A DNA stretch of 64,000 nt from Romboutsia sedimentorum. GTDB lineage: Bacteria > Bacillota > Clostridia > Peptostreptococcales > Peptostreptococcaceae. The notes under the pieces were generated by a model. The model saw only the letters and a list, made by a program, of their open reading frames with translations. It was not told the origin of the DNA and did not search any database. The stretch lies in assembly GCF_030131845.1 (NCBI RefSeq), contig NZ_JASKYM010000001.1, positions 620,001 to 684,000 on the forward strand. Reading direction: 5' to 3'. Every line of letters starts with the position of its first letter. The first letter of the stretch is position 1. The position numbers were made by a program, and so were the translations under genes. Positions 55,440 to 63,309 of the stretch are shown piece by piece.

Positions 55440-56402
55440 TTATTTATTATCTATTGCATCATTTATTTCGTCTATCATAGTATTTGTAGACATAAACCCA
55501 CCATCACTTAAATACCAAGATTGAGTATCTAAGTAAATTATTTTATCTTCTTTGGCTGCTTTAGTATTATTTATTAATTCATTGTTTAATATCTCTTTTG
55601 CAGGTTTTTGCTCTTTATCACTTGATATAACTGATTTATCAATTACAAATACATAATCAGAATCTTGACTTGCTACATATTCAAATGAAACATCTTGTCC
55701 GTGGTCTGCTGATTTAACATCTTCATCAGTATTTTTAAATCCTAAGTTTTTGTATATTAATCCAAATCTAGAATCTTGCCCAAATACACTTAAACTTCCA
55801 TCACTAACCATTAAAGTAGTTGCTTTATATCCTTTATCAGTTACTTCTTTGTTTAATTTTTCTATCTTATCATTTATATTAGCCAATTCTTTATCTACTT
55901 TTTCTTCTTTATCAAATATATCTCCTAAAACTTCCATATTATGAGTAAAGCTTTCCATATACTTTCCATCTTCTTTAGATAATGATATTGTTGGCGCTAT
56001 TTTATTTAATTTATCATAAAAACTATGCTGCCTTCCATTTATTATTATTAAATCTGGGTCAAGTTCATTTATTTTTTCTAAATCCGGCTCCTTTAATCCA
56101 CCTACGTTTGCATATTCATCGCCTTCATATTTATTTAAATATTTAGGTATAGTAGATCCTTTTGCTACACCTACAACCCCATCTATATCTAGAACTTCCA
56201 TTGCATCTAATGCTGCATAATCAAATACTACTATTTTTTTTGGATTTTCAGTAACTTCTGTACTTCCTAATGAATGTTCTACCTTTATTACTTCTTTTGT
56301 ATTATCTTTCGCTTGTTCTTTTCCTTTGTTTGAAAATACTAACATACCTCCAATTATACCTACTATTGCTAATCCTGATATTAATGCTACTTTTTTATTC
56401 AT
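55440..56402 (-). CDS. Siderophore ABC transporter substrate-binding protein, YclQ-like, without lipobox Cys
   Basis: A 320-residue class III binding protein of the FatB/CeuE/YclQ type: VEHSLGSTEVTENPKKIVVF, GGLKEPDLEKINELDPDLII followed by INGRQHSFYDKLNKIAPTIS. YclQ binds petrobactin and other catecholates. The start preferred is the second ATG at 56402; the first is 9 bases upstream and next to the GAGAGG site. Gram-positive members normally have a lipobox. Here the N-terminal hydrophobic stretch (VALISGLAIVGIIGGMLVF) is followed by SNKGKEQ with no Cys, so the protein may be held by an uncleaved helix or released. Last gene of the importer set, with its own Fur-like site. Confidence 0.88.
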   Translation of the reverse strand: MNKKVALISGLAIVGIIGGMLVFSNKGKEQAKDNTKEVIKVEHSLGSTEVTENPKKIVVFDYAALDAMEVLDIDGVVGVAKGSTIPKYLNKYEGDEYANVGGLKEPDLEKINELDPDLIIINGRQHSFYDKLNKIAPTISLSKEDGKYMESFTHNMEVLGDIFDKEEKVDKELANINDKIEKLNKEVTDKGYKATTLMVSDGSLSVFGQDSRFGLIYKNLGFKNTDEDVKSADHGQDVSFEYVASQDSDYVFVIDKSVISSDKEQKPAKEILNNELINNTKAAKEDKIIYLDTQSWYLSDGGFMSTNTMIDEINDAIDNK

Positions 56403-56456
56403 TTTATTCATCCTCTCTTATTTTTATTATATTTTATCGATTTTATATTACATTTT

Positions 56457-56475
56457 TATAACGATTATCATTATC
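56457..56475 (-). promoter_or_regulatory. Fur-like box in front of the siderophore-binding protein gene
   Basis: On the minus strand GATAATGATAATCGTTATA matches 17 of 19 positions of the Fur consensus GATAATGATAATCATTATC. It sits between the ATPase stop and the binding-protein start, suggesting a separate iron-repressed promoter. Confidence 0.7.
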
Positions 56476-56494
56476 AATGATTTTATAAAATTTT

Positions 56495-57250
56495 TTAGAA
56501 GTAAACACAGATTTTTTCTCCGTTTATTTCTCTTATATCAAATTCCATTTCATAAATAGATTCTAGAGTTTTTTTATTGATTATCTCATCACGAGTTCCA
56601 TGACTAGCTATTTTACCATCTTTAAGCGCAACTATGTAATCTGAATAGCAAGATGTATAGTTTATATCATGCATAACTAAAACAACTGTTTTACCTAATT
56701 CATCACATAGATTTCTAAGTACTTTCATCATTTCTACTGAGTGCTTCATATCTAAATTATTAAGTGGTTCATCTAAAAATACATATTCTGTATTTTGTGC
56801 TATAACCATTGCAATATAAGCTCTTTGTCTTTGGCCTCCACTTAGTTCATCTAAATATTTATCTTCTATTTCTTTAAGTTTCATATACTCAATAGATTCA
56901 TCTATATACTTATTATCTTCATCTGTAAGTCTTCCTTGACTATATGGAAATCTACCAAAGCTAACTAATTCTCTTATTGTAAGTTTTAAATTCACATTGT
57001 TAGATTGCTTAAGTATAGCTATTTTTTTAGATAAATCTTTATTATCCCACTCATCTAAATTTTTTCCATCTATTATTACGCTTCCACCATCCTTTCTCAT
57101 AAGTCTAGTTATTATTGATAAAGCAGTACTTTTTCCAGCTCCATTTGGACCTATGAAAGATGTTATTTTACCTTTTTCTATATTAACTGAAAATTTATCT
57201 ACAACAGTTTTGTTAGAATATTTTTTTATTATATCTTTTACTACTATCAT
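56495..57250 (-). CDS. Siderophore ABC transporter ATPase, YclP-like
   Basis: A 251-residue FecE-type ATPase with Walker A GPNGAGKST, signature LSGGQRQRAYIAM, Walker B VFLDEPLNNLDM and H-loop VMHDINYTSCY. It powers the two permeases encoded immediately upstream; its ATG shares bases with the preceding stop codon (TAATG), giving tight translational coupling. Length equals YclP. Confidence 0.94.
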   Translation of the reverse strand: MIVVKDIIKKYSNKTVVDKFSVNIEKGKITSFIGPNGAGKSTALSIITRLMRKDGGSVIIDGKNLDEWDNKDLSKKIAILKQSNNVNLKLTIRELVSFGRFPYSQGRLTDEDNKYIDESIEYMKLKEIEDKYLDELSGGQRQRAYIAMVIAQNTEYVFLDEPLNNLDMKHSVEMMKVLRNLCDELGKTVVLVMHDINYTSCYSDYIVALKDGKIASHGTRDEIINKKTLESIYEMEFDIREINGEKICVYF

Positions 57251-58260
57251 TATGCCTTACTCTCCTTTAATAATAAGTATATAAAGTATATGCCACCTAT
57301 AAAGTTTATAATTACACTTAAAGTTGTGTTCAAACTAAATACTCTTTCCACTAAAAATTGACCACTTACTAGTGTTAATACACTTACTAATACAGATACA
57401 GTTAATAAATAAGTATGCTTATAAGTATTTAATATCTGTTTTGTAACATTTACTACTATCAATCCTAAGAAAGTTATAGGACCTACTAAAGCTGTAGAAA
57501 CTGAAACTAAAATAGATACTACTATTATCATTTTCTTTACAATCTTGTCATAATCTACACCTAAGTTTATAGCATGGTCTTTACCTAAACTTATAACATC
57601 TAGATACTTTAAATCATCATAGACAAATGGAATCATAGCTATTATAATTACAGATCCTATTAATAGAATTTCTGTATTCACGTTTCCAAAGCTTGCATAT
57701 AAACTATTTTGAAGTGCTGCATATTCATTTGGATCTATTATAACTTGCATAAATGTTGACATACTTTTAAATAATGTTCCAAATATCATACCTATTAGTA
57801 ATAAAAAGAATATATTATTATTACTTTTTTCAAATAATTTTTTATAAAGAATAAAACTAGCTACAACCATTACTGTTACTGATAATAGAAAGTTACTACT
57901 CTTATTGGTTACAAAATTACTTTCTACTCCTACGAAAAATACTATTATAGTTTGAACTAACACATATAATGAATCTAAACCTAATACACTTGGTGTTAAT
58001 ATATTGTTATTAGTTATAGTTTGGAAAATCATAGATGAAAAAGCTATACATCCTCCAGTTAAAATTATTGCTATTAATTTTGGTATTCTTTGACTCATTG
58101 CATAGTCAAAGTAGCTATGATTTACATCTGACGTTAAAAACAATACTGAAAATACTAATATCAGTACACCTAATATATAAAGTATTCTTTTTTGCTTATT
58201 CTCTTTATTTATATATAAGTTGTTTTTACTATGTAATTTATTTGTAGAACTAATTTGCAT
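57250..58260 (-). CDS. Siderophore ABC transporter permease, YclO-like
   Basis: A 336-residue FecCD-family permease with about nine or ten helices. QRIPKLIAIILTGGCIAFSS near residue 58 is the usual FecCD RxPR-like start. GPITFLGLIVVNVTKQILNT is the cytoplasmic coupling region. It overlaps the first permease gene by 11 bases, with AGGAGG inside that gene, and forms a heterodimer with it. Confidence 0.92.
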   Translation of the reverse strand: MQISSTNKLHSKNNLYINKENKQKRILYILGVLILVFSVLFLTSDVNHSYFDYAMSQRIPKLIAIILTGGCIAFSSMIFQTITNNNILTPSVLGLDSLYVLVQTIIVFFVGVESNFVTNKSSNFLLSVTVMVVASFILYKKLFEKSNNNIFFLLLIGMIFGTLFKSMSTFMQVIIDPNEYAALQNSLYASFGNVNTEILLIGSVIIIAMIPFVYDDLKYLDVISLGKDHAINLGVDYDKIVKKMIIVVSILVSVSTALVGPITFLGLIVVNVTKQILNTYKHTYLLTVSVLVSVLTLVSGQFLVERVFSLNTTLSVIINFIGGIYFIYLLLKESKA

Positions 58261-59203
58261 GTAAATTCCTCCTTAATATCATGTATAAGAACACTCCACT
58301 TCCGATAACCCCTACTGTAAGACCTATTGGTATTTCGTATGGATATATTATAATTCTTGAGAATATATCACAACTTAAAACAAATATTGCTCCAAATAGT
58401 CCGGTGTGCCAGATGCTATCTTTTATGTTATCCCCTTTATACATAGATACTATATTAGGAACTATTAAACCTATAAACGGTATACTTCCAACAGTTATAA
58501 CTACACTCGATGTTACTACTGCTACTATAGTTAAACCAATATTAACTATTTTATTGTAGTTAAGTCCTAGGTTTGTTGCAAAATCTTCTCCCATACCTGC
58601 TATAGTAAATTTATTAGCGTATAAATATGCTATTACTATAAGTGGTATTGTTATGTATAGCATTTCATAATTTCCTTTAAGTATCATAGCAAAATTTCCT
58701 TGCATCCATGATGATATGTCTTGCATTAAGTTATTTTTATAAGCTATAAACGTAGTCATTGAACCAATTATATTACCAAGCATTATTCCAACTAATGGTA
58801 CAAAAACTGCATTTTTAAACTGTAATCTCTTTAAGATATTCATAAATAAGAATGTCCCTATAAGAGAAAATATAAATGAAACTATCATCTTTCCACCCAT
58901 TCCAGCTTTAGGAAGTAAAAGCATTGAAAACACTAACCCTAATTGAGCTGCATCTATTGTTGCTCCTGTTGTTGGTGATACAAATTTATTTTTACTTATC
59001 TGTTGCATTATAAGACCACATATACTCATTCCCATACCTGCAACTAATATACTTATTAACCTTGGTACTCGACTTATAAGCAATATATTTAACTTCTCAT
59101 TATTTAGTTTCAATATATCTACTATTTTAATATCATGTACTCCTATGAAAATGGATATTAATGATAATACTATCAATAAAATTATTAAGTGCCTCTTCTT
59201 CAT
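58250..59203 (-). CDS. Siderophore ABC transporter permease, YclN-like
   Basis: A 317-residue FecCD-family permease. SRVPRLISILVAGMGMSICG and GSIPFIGLIVPNIVSMYKGD are the family's marker segments. The start used is the ATG at 59203 with AGGAGG 4 bases upstream; a longer frame to 59245 has no ribosome site. First of four genes (permease, permease, ATPase, binding protein), the same order as yclNOPQ. A Fur-like box lies about 80 bases upstream. Confidence 0.92.
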   Translation of the reverse strand: MKKRHLIILLIVLSLISIFIGVHDIKIVDILKLNNEKLNILLISRVPRLISILVAGMGMSICGLIMQQISKNKFVSPTTGATIDAAQLGLVFSMLLLPKAGMGGKMIVSFIFSLIGTFLFMNILKRLQFKNAVFVPLVGIMLGNIIGSMTTFIAYKNNLMQDISSWMQGNFAMILKGNYEMLYITIPLIVIAYLYANKFTIAGMGEDFATNLGLNYNKIVNIGLTIVAVVTSSVVITVGSIPFIGLIVPNIVSMYKGDNIKDSIWHTGLFGAIFVLSCDIFSRIIIYPYEIPIGLTVGVIGSGVFLYMILRRNLHAN

Positions 59204-59282
59204 AATGCCTCCTACTTTTTTAGTTATATGATAATTAATACCCATTGATATTTATTCTCAAACACTTTAACCTTATTCTATT

Positions 59283-59301
59283 GATAAAAATTATCATTGT
59301 C
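59283..59301 (-). promoter_or_regulatory. Fur-like box upstream of the siderophore importer operon
   Basis: GACAATGATAATTTTTATC on the minus strand matches 16 of 19 positions of the Fur consensus and is flanked by A/T-rich sequence. Its position fits repression of the importer by iron. Confidence 0.75.
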
Positions 59302-59416
59302 AATTGTTTTTTTAAAATTGATTATTTAAAATATTCCTTATCTGTGTATTTTCCAACACTTGGACTATGATTATTTTTTAAATAATATTTTATAAAAAAC
59401 TTAATATATACATAAA

Positions 59417-59446
59417 AGTACCTCATTTTAATTAAAGTGAGGTACT
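59417..59446 (-). terminator. Terminator of the feoAB operon
   Basis: AGTACCTCA/TGAGGTACT stem extended through TTTTAATTAAA with one G-U pair. It follows the Cys-rich frame that lies just past feoB (stop at 59455-59457), implying that frame is within the feoAB transcript. Confidence 0.8.
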
Positions 59447-59454
59447 AAAAAAAA

Positions 59455-59525
59455 TTATTGAATATTATTTTTATATTTACAACTTTTACAATCTTTATTA
59501 CAAGAGTCTATTTTATCTAAACATT
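59455..59525 (-). other. Cys-rich tail frame after feoB, probably its displaced C terminus
   Basis: In the -1 frame relative to feoB, codons read NSIKQAFIECLDKIDSCNKD then CKSCKYKNNIQ and a TAA at 59455-59457. There is a TGA close upstream and no ATG, so it cannot start by itself. Adding one base to the A-run at 59549-59553 or 59557-59560 joins it in frame to FeoB. Four clustered Cys resemble the Cys-rich C termini seen in many FeoB proteins. Confidence 0.55.
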
Positions 59526-61439
59526 CTATAAAAGCTTGTTTGATACTATTTTTAACTTTTCATAACCTTCTACTTTTCCATTTAAATTAGATTCTTTTAA
59601 TTTTGAGTATACTACTTTTAGCGTTATAAATAACACTACTGTTCCAATTACTAAATTCATAATATTTATCATATTAAATCCTACTGTAAATAAACTTCCA
59701 ACTTGATAGACATAAAATGCACCTGCCCAAGCTAATACAAATTGATATACAAATGAAGCTATAGCCATTTTAGTTCCATACTCTTTTTGCATTGTTGCAA
59801 GGGCTGCTATACATGGAGTATACAATGCACTAAATACTAAGAATCCATATGCACTTAAACCTGTAAATAATGTTGGTAAAACTGCATTTAAATCACCATA
59901 TAATACTTCCATTGTTGCTACTACTATCTCTTTCGCTGAAAGTCCTGTTATAATAGATACTCCTGCTCTCCAATCTCCAAATCCAAGTGGTGCAAATAAT
60001 GGTGCTACAATATTGCCCGCATAAGCTAAGAAACTTTCGTTTATTTCACTTGTAAATCCGCCAAGATTAAATGATGATAATGACCATATTACAACAGACA
60101 TAGCAAACATTATTGTACAAACTCTTATTAAGAAACCTTTTGATTTTTGCCATGTATTTTTTAATAATGAAGATATTGTTGGCAATGAATACTTAGGTAA
60201 TTCCATTATAAATGGATCATGTTCTTTATTTTTTTGAGTATTATTTAAAAATAATGCTACAAATATTGCGACTACTATACCTAATAAGTATAAAGACATT
60301 ATAACTAGAGGTTCATTATTAGGGAAAAATATAGATACAAACATCGCATATATAGGTAGTTTAGCTCCGCAAGTCATAAGAGGTGCAATTAGCGCTGTTA
60401 TTTTTCTATCTTGCTCATTTTCTAATGTTCTTGTAGCCATTATTGCAGGAGATGAACAACCAGCGCCCATTATCATAGGAATGAAAGCTTTTCCAGACAA
60501 TCCTACTTTACTCATTATTTTATCCATTAAAAATGCTATTCTAGCCATATATCCACTGTCTTCAAATAAAGTTATCCCTAAAAATAAAGTAAATATTAAT
60601 GGGAAAAATGGTAAAGTTCCACCTATACCTCCAATTACTCCATCTACAATTAATGAATGGAACCATTCACTTGAATTTGCTAACATATCACTCACTGGAC
60701 TTTGAATATAAGTTTCTATCCATCCTCCACTAAGTTCTTGTAATGGTCCACCTACCCAGTCAAACGTAAACTTAAATAAAGTATATAAAAGTCCTATAAA
60801 TATTGGATACGCTAGTATTGGGTTTAAACATACATTATCTATTTTTTCACTTATTGTTTTCTTCCTATCTTTAATTATAGTTGTACTTCTTTTTAAAATA
60901 TCATCTATTTGAGCGTAAGTTTCTAATTCTGTTTCAGAATATAATTTATATGTAGTGGGCTTTTTATAAGATATCTTTATAGCCTGTTTTATGATGTCTA
61001 AATCTACTCCTTTTTTAGCTACCATAGGAATTACTATACAGCCTAATTCATTTTGTATCTTGTCTATATTTATTTTTATTCCTTTAGCTTGTGCACTATC
61101 AATCATATTTAATAATACAACTATCGGCTTTTTATACTTCATTAGCTGAGTTGTCAAATATAAATTTCTTGATATGTTAGATGCATCAACAACATTTACA
61201 ATTACATCTACTGATTCCTCTTCTAGAAAGTTTTTAGATATTTTTTCTTCGTTTGAAAAAGTATCCATTGCATATATTCCCGGTAAGTCAGTTATTTTTA
61301 TATCATTTCCAAAATTTCCTTCTCTTTTTTCTATAGTTACTCCTGGCCAATTACCAACATATTGATTTAAACCAGTAATTGCGTTAAATATTGTAGTTTT
61401 TCCTACGTTTGGATTTCCTAGTAATGCTACGTTTATCAT
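59526..61439 (-). CDS. feoB: Ferrous iron transport protein B
   Basis: A 637-residue Fe2+ transporter. The N-terminal G-protein domain has G1 GNPNVGKTT, G3 DLPGIYAMD and G4 LNMIDSA (NMID). A GDI-like helical region follows, then about 8-10 membrane helices including FIPMIMGAGCSSPAIMATRT and GLSAKEIVVATMEVLYG, the usual metal-path segments. It moves Fe2+ into the cell under anoxia. The C terminus ends KLKIVSNKLL, while a Cys-rich extension continues in another frame: a one-base change would give 661 residues. feoA is 11 bases upstream in the same operon, with Fur-like boxes before it. Confidence 0.93.
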   Translation of the reverse strand: MINVALLGNPNVGKTTIFNAITGLNQYVGNWPGVTIEKREGNFGNDIKITDLPGIYAMDTFSNEEKISKNFLEEESVDVIVNVVDASNISRNLYLTTQLMKYKKPIVVLLNMIDSAQAKGIKINIDKIQNELGCIVIPMVAKKGVDLDIIKQAIKISYKKPTTYKLYSETELETYAQIDDILKRSTTIIKDRKKTISEKIDNVCLNPILAYPIFIGLLYTLFKFTFDWVGGPLQELSGGWIETYIQSPVSDMLANSSEWFHSLIVDGVIGGIGGTLPFFPLIFTLFLGITLFEDSGYMARIAFLMDKIMSKVGLSGKAFIPMIMGAGCSSPAIMATRTLENEQDRKITALIAPLMTCGAKLPIYAMFVSIFFPNNEPLVIMSLYLLGIVVAIFVALFLNNTQKNKEHDPFIMELPKYSLPTISSLLKNTWQKSKGFLIRVCTIMFAMSVVIWSLSSFNLGGFTSEINESFLAYAGNIVAPLFAPLGFGDWRAGVSIITGLSAKEIVVATMEVLYGDLNAVLPTLFTGLSAYGFLVFSALYTPCIAALATMQKEYGTKMAIASFVYQFVLAWAGAFYVYQVGSLFTVGFNMINIMNLVIGTVVLFITLKVVYSKLKESNLNGKVEGYEKLKIVSNKLL

Positions 61440-61450
61440 TTTTCTCCCCC

Positions 61451-61678
61451 TTAACTTAATGTTTTTACTTGTATTTTTTTTGCCGTATTTTTTCTTATTG
61501 CCATATCAAATCCTCTAAACGCTACTACTATCGGGTCGCTTAACGGTGCTATTTTTTTAACTTCTATTTCTGTCCCCTCTACGCACCCTAATGCTAATAA
61601 TCTTTTTTTAATTTTTTCATCAGAATTAATTATTTTTATAATAGCTTTCTGACCAATTTTTAAATCATGTACAGTCAT
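61451..61678 (-). CDS. feoA: Ferrous iron transport protein A
   Basis: A 75-residue SH3-like FeoA protein: LKIGQKAIIKIINSDEKIKK, LLALGCVEGTEIEVKKIAPL, DPIVVAFRGFDMAIRKNTA. It is a cytoplasmic partner of FeoB. GGAGG precedes the ATG. The gene heads feoAB, and three Fur-like boxes lie in the 130 bases upstream. Confidence 0.94.
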   Translation of the reverse strand: MTVHDLKIGQKAIIKIINSDEKIKKRLLALGCVEGTEIEVKKIAPLSDPIVVAFRGFDMAIRKNTAKKIQVKTLS

Positions 61679-61714
61679 CTAATTTCCTCCATTTTTATTA
61701 ACAATCATTATTAT

Positions 61715-61729
61715 TTGATATTAATTATC
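61715..61729. promoter_or_regulatory. Fur-like box 1 upstream of feoA
   Basis: TGATATTAATTATCA matches 13 of 14 defined positions of the 7-1-7 Fur motif TGATAAT-N-ATTATCA. About 40 bases upstream of the feoA start. Confidence 0.7.
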
Positions 61730-61753
61730 ACTTCATATACATGCTAACACTAA

Positions 61754-61768
61754 AGATAATCATTTTCA
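61754..61768. promoter_or_regulatory. Fur-like box 2 upstream of feoA
   Basis: On the minus strand TGAAAATGATTATCT matches 12 of 14 positions of the 7-1-7 Fur motif. Spaced 39 bases from box 1. Confidence 0.5.
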
Positions 61769-61787
61769 ACTACTTTTTTATTTTTAT

Positions 61788-61802
61788 TGATATTAGTTAT
61801 CA
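61788..61802. promoter_or_regulatory. Fur-like box 3 upstream of feoA
   Basis: TGATATTAGTTATCA matches 12 of 14 positions of the 7-1-7 Fur motif. Spaced 34 bases from box 2. Confidence 0.5.
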
Positions 61803-61849
61803 CTAATTATTTAATACATATAAATATACAATTAATTTCGTTTAGTTTA

Positions 61850-61993
61850 TTTTCAAAATATAAGCCAATATTTGCAACTTGATTTTAATTTATCCATTGG
61901 TAACAGTTATTTATCTAAAATTTTTGGAAAATACGGAGGATTAGTTTCAGGAATAATTATAGTTATATTAGGTTTATATAAATGTTTCTTTTA
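61850..61993 (+). pseudogene. C-terminal fragment of a small membrane protein (MntP/YtaF-like)
   Basis: An open plus-strand frame without a start ends with IGNSYLSKIFGKYGGLVSGI then IIVILGLYKCFF and a TAA at about 61993. The pattern, a charged KIFGKYGG turn before a last glycine-rich helix, looks like the C terminus of MntP/YtaF-type membrane proteins. Nothing upstream continues the protein. It is probably the relic of a deleted gene. The assignment is by eye only. Confidence 0.35.
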
Positions 61994-62230
61994 ACTTTTA
62001 TTTACCATATAAGCATATTTAAATAACCCATTAGTATTCACACTTTATAGTGATGTTTTTAAAAAACAGTTTCCATCGTCGTCCATACTGATGAATTGTT
62101 GTATTTTATAAAAAATATATTATTTTCAATAAAAATATATTGAAAAACAATAAAATACTTGTTATACTCTTAATATAAATTCGATAACTAGTTAAGAATT
62201 AAATCTAAAAGTAAATTATTATAAAAAAGG
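61994..62230. other. Intergenic region before the DUF3955-like gene
   Basis: No gene seen. It contains AT-rich tracts and probably the promoter of the next gene (TATACTCTTAATATAAA region near 62163-62180). The GGATGAT site for the next gene is at 62229-62235. Confidence 0.3.
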
Positions 62231-62242
62231 ATGATAAAAATT

Positions 62243-62587
62243 ATGAAAAAATATTTATTTACAATTATTCCATTTATTTTAGGAGTATCATGTTTTGTTG
62301 CATTTAATATTATTGGATCTGGGGTGGCTCCTGACGGTACACTAAGTGAGCCATTTTATCTTATACCAACTGGTTTTTTATTAATATCAATATCTCTTAT
62401 TACTTCACTTATTATGAGTACTTTGGCTTTATTTCACAACCCAACAAAGATAGATAAAATAGCATTTGGAGTGTCACTAGCGCTTATATTACTATCAGTT
62501 TCATATTTATTTTTATCAGTTTCGTATCTTCACTCTTTAGATATGAAAGAAATATCTATGACAAATGCAAGTATAACTTATGAATAA
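62243..62587 (+). CDS. DUF3955-like small membrane protein
   Basis: A 114-residue protein with three hydrophobic helices. The segment NIIGSGVAPDGTLSEPFYLI followed by PTGF is the hallmark of the DUF3955 family, whose function is not known. The ATG at 62243 is preferred: GGATGAT lies 8 bases upstream, whereas the ATG at 62231 overlaps that site. The next gene starts 44 bases further on and may be co-transcribed. Confidence 0.65.
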   Translation: MKKYLFTIIPFILGVSCFVAFNIIGSGVAPDGTLSEPFYLIPTGFLLISISLITSLIMSTLALFHNPTKIDKIAFGVSLALILLSVSYLFLSVSYLHSLDMKEISMTNASITYE

Positions 62588-62631
62588 AATTATAGTTTTA
62601 TACAGGACAGCTATTTAGGGGGTGCTAGAGA

Positions 62632-63231
62632 TTGTTCATAATAATTAGTTTTGTATTTTTAGGGTGCTTATTAGGGCTAATACTAGGAATATTAATTAGA
62701 AATAAATTTATTATTAAAATATCATCAATCTTAATTTCCTTATTTATAATATTCTTTATTTTGATATTTTTAATTTCATTTATTAATGAAAATAAATCCC
62801 TTCGATTTTACTTTACAAAATCAATAAATTTAAGTGAAGAAAATATGGGAGAAATGTATTTAGGTGATTCAATTGATCAATATAAAATAAAAAATAAGTA
62901 TGGGAAAGTACTTTCTCCTAGTAAAGATATTGTTGAATATAATTATTATAATTTAACAGATGGCATTGAGATAGCAACAAATAAGAATGATAATAAAATA
63001 ATTAGATTTATTATAGATAATGAAAACATAAAAACATCTAGAGGAATACATATTGGAGATGATAAAAACCAAATAATCAAATTTTATGGAGAAAATTATT
63101 ATACAAGGATTGAGCAAGGTATGAATATTATAGGTTATATAGATAAGAAAAAAGAATGGTGCTTAGAGTTTTGGTTAGGCGAAAATGATATTATATATAT
63201 GATCAGACTTGATTATAAATATATGGAATAA
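62632..63231 (+). CDS. Membrane-anchored protein of unknown function
   Basis: A 199-residue protein starting at TTG with GGGGGTG 7 bases upstream. Two N-terminal membrane helices (ISFVFLGCLLGLILGILI and IIFFILIFLISFI) lead to a soluble domain of about 140 residues. Two repeats of a turn pattern, GEMYLGDSIDQYKIKNKYGK and RGIHIGDDKNQIIKFYGEN, recall the SmpA/OmlA-like fold (short strand, then a helix after G-D-x-x-x-x-I). No family could be named. It probably forms an operon with the preceding gene. Confidence 0.55.
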   Translation: MFIIISFVFLGCLLGLILGILIRNKFIIKISSILISLFIIFFILIFLISFINENKSLRFYFTKSINLSEENMGEMYLGDSIDQYKIKNKYGKVLSPSKDIVEYNYYNLTDGIEIATNKNDNKIIRFIIDNENIKTSRGIHIGDDKNQIIKFYGENYYTRIEQGMNIIGYIDKKKEWCLEFWLGENDIIYMIRLDYKYME

Positions 63232-63250
63232 AAACCATTATAGCTATATA

Positions 63251-63298
63251 AAAAAGTGTAGATAGATTTATTTTTAAACAAATCTATCTACACTTTTT
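63251..63298. terminator. Bidirectional terminator
   Basis: Perfect 19-bp stem AAAAAGTGTAGATAGATTT and complement with a 10-nt loop, between convergent genes, T-runs on both strands. Confidence 0.9.
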
Positions 63299-63309
63299 GT
63301 AATTTATTA

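Noticed and set aside
59440-59525. Separate FeoB-associated Cys-rich small gene
   Set aside because: The frame has no start codon, with a TGA just upstream, so it is more simply the displaced tail of feoB.
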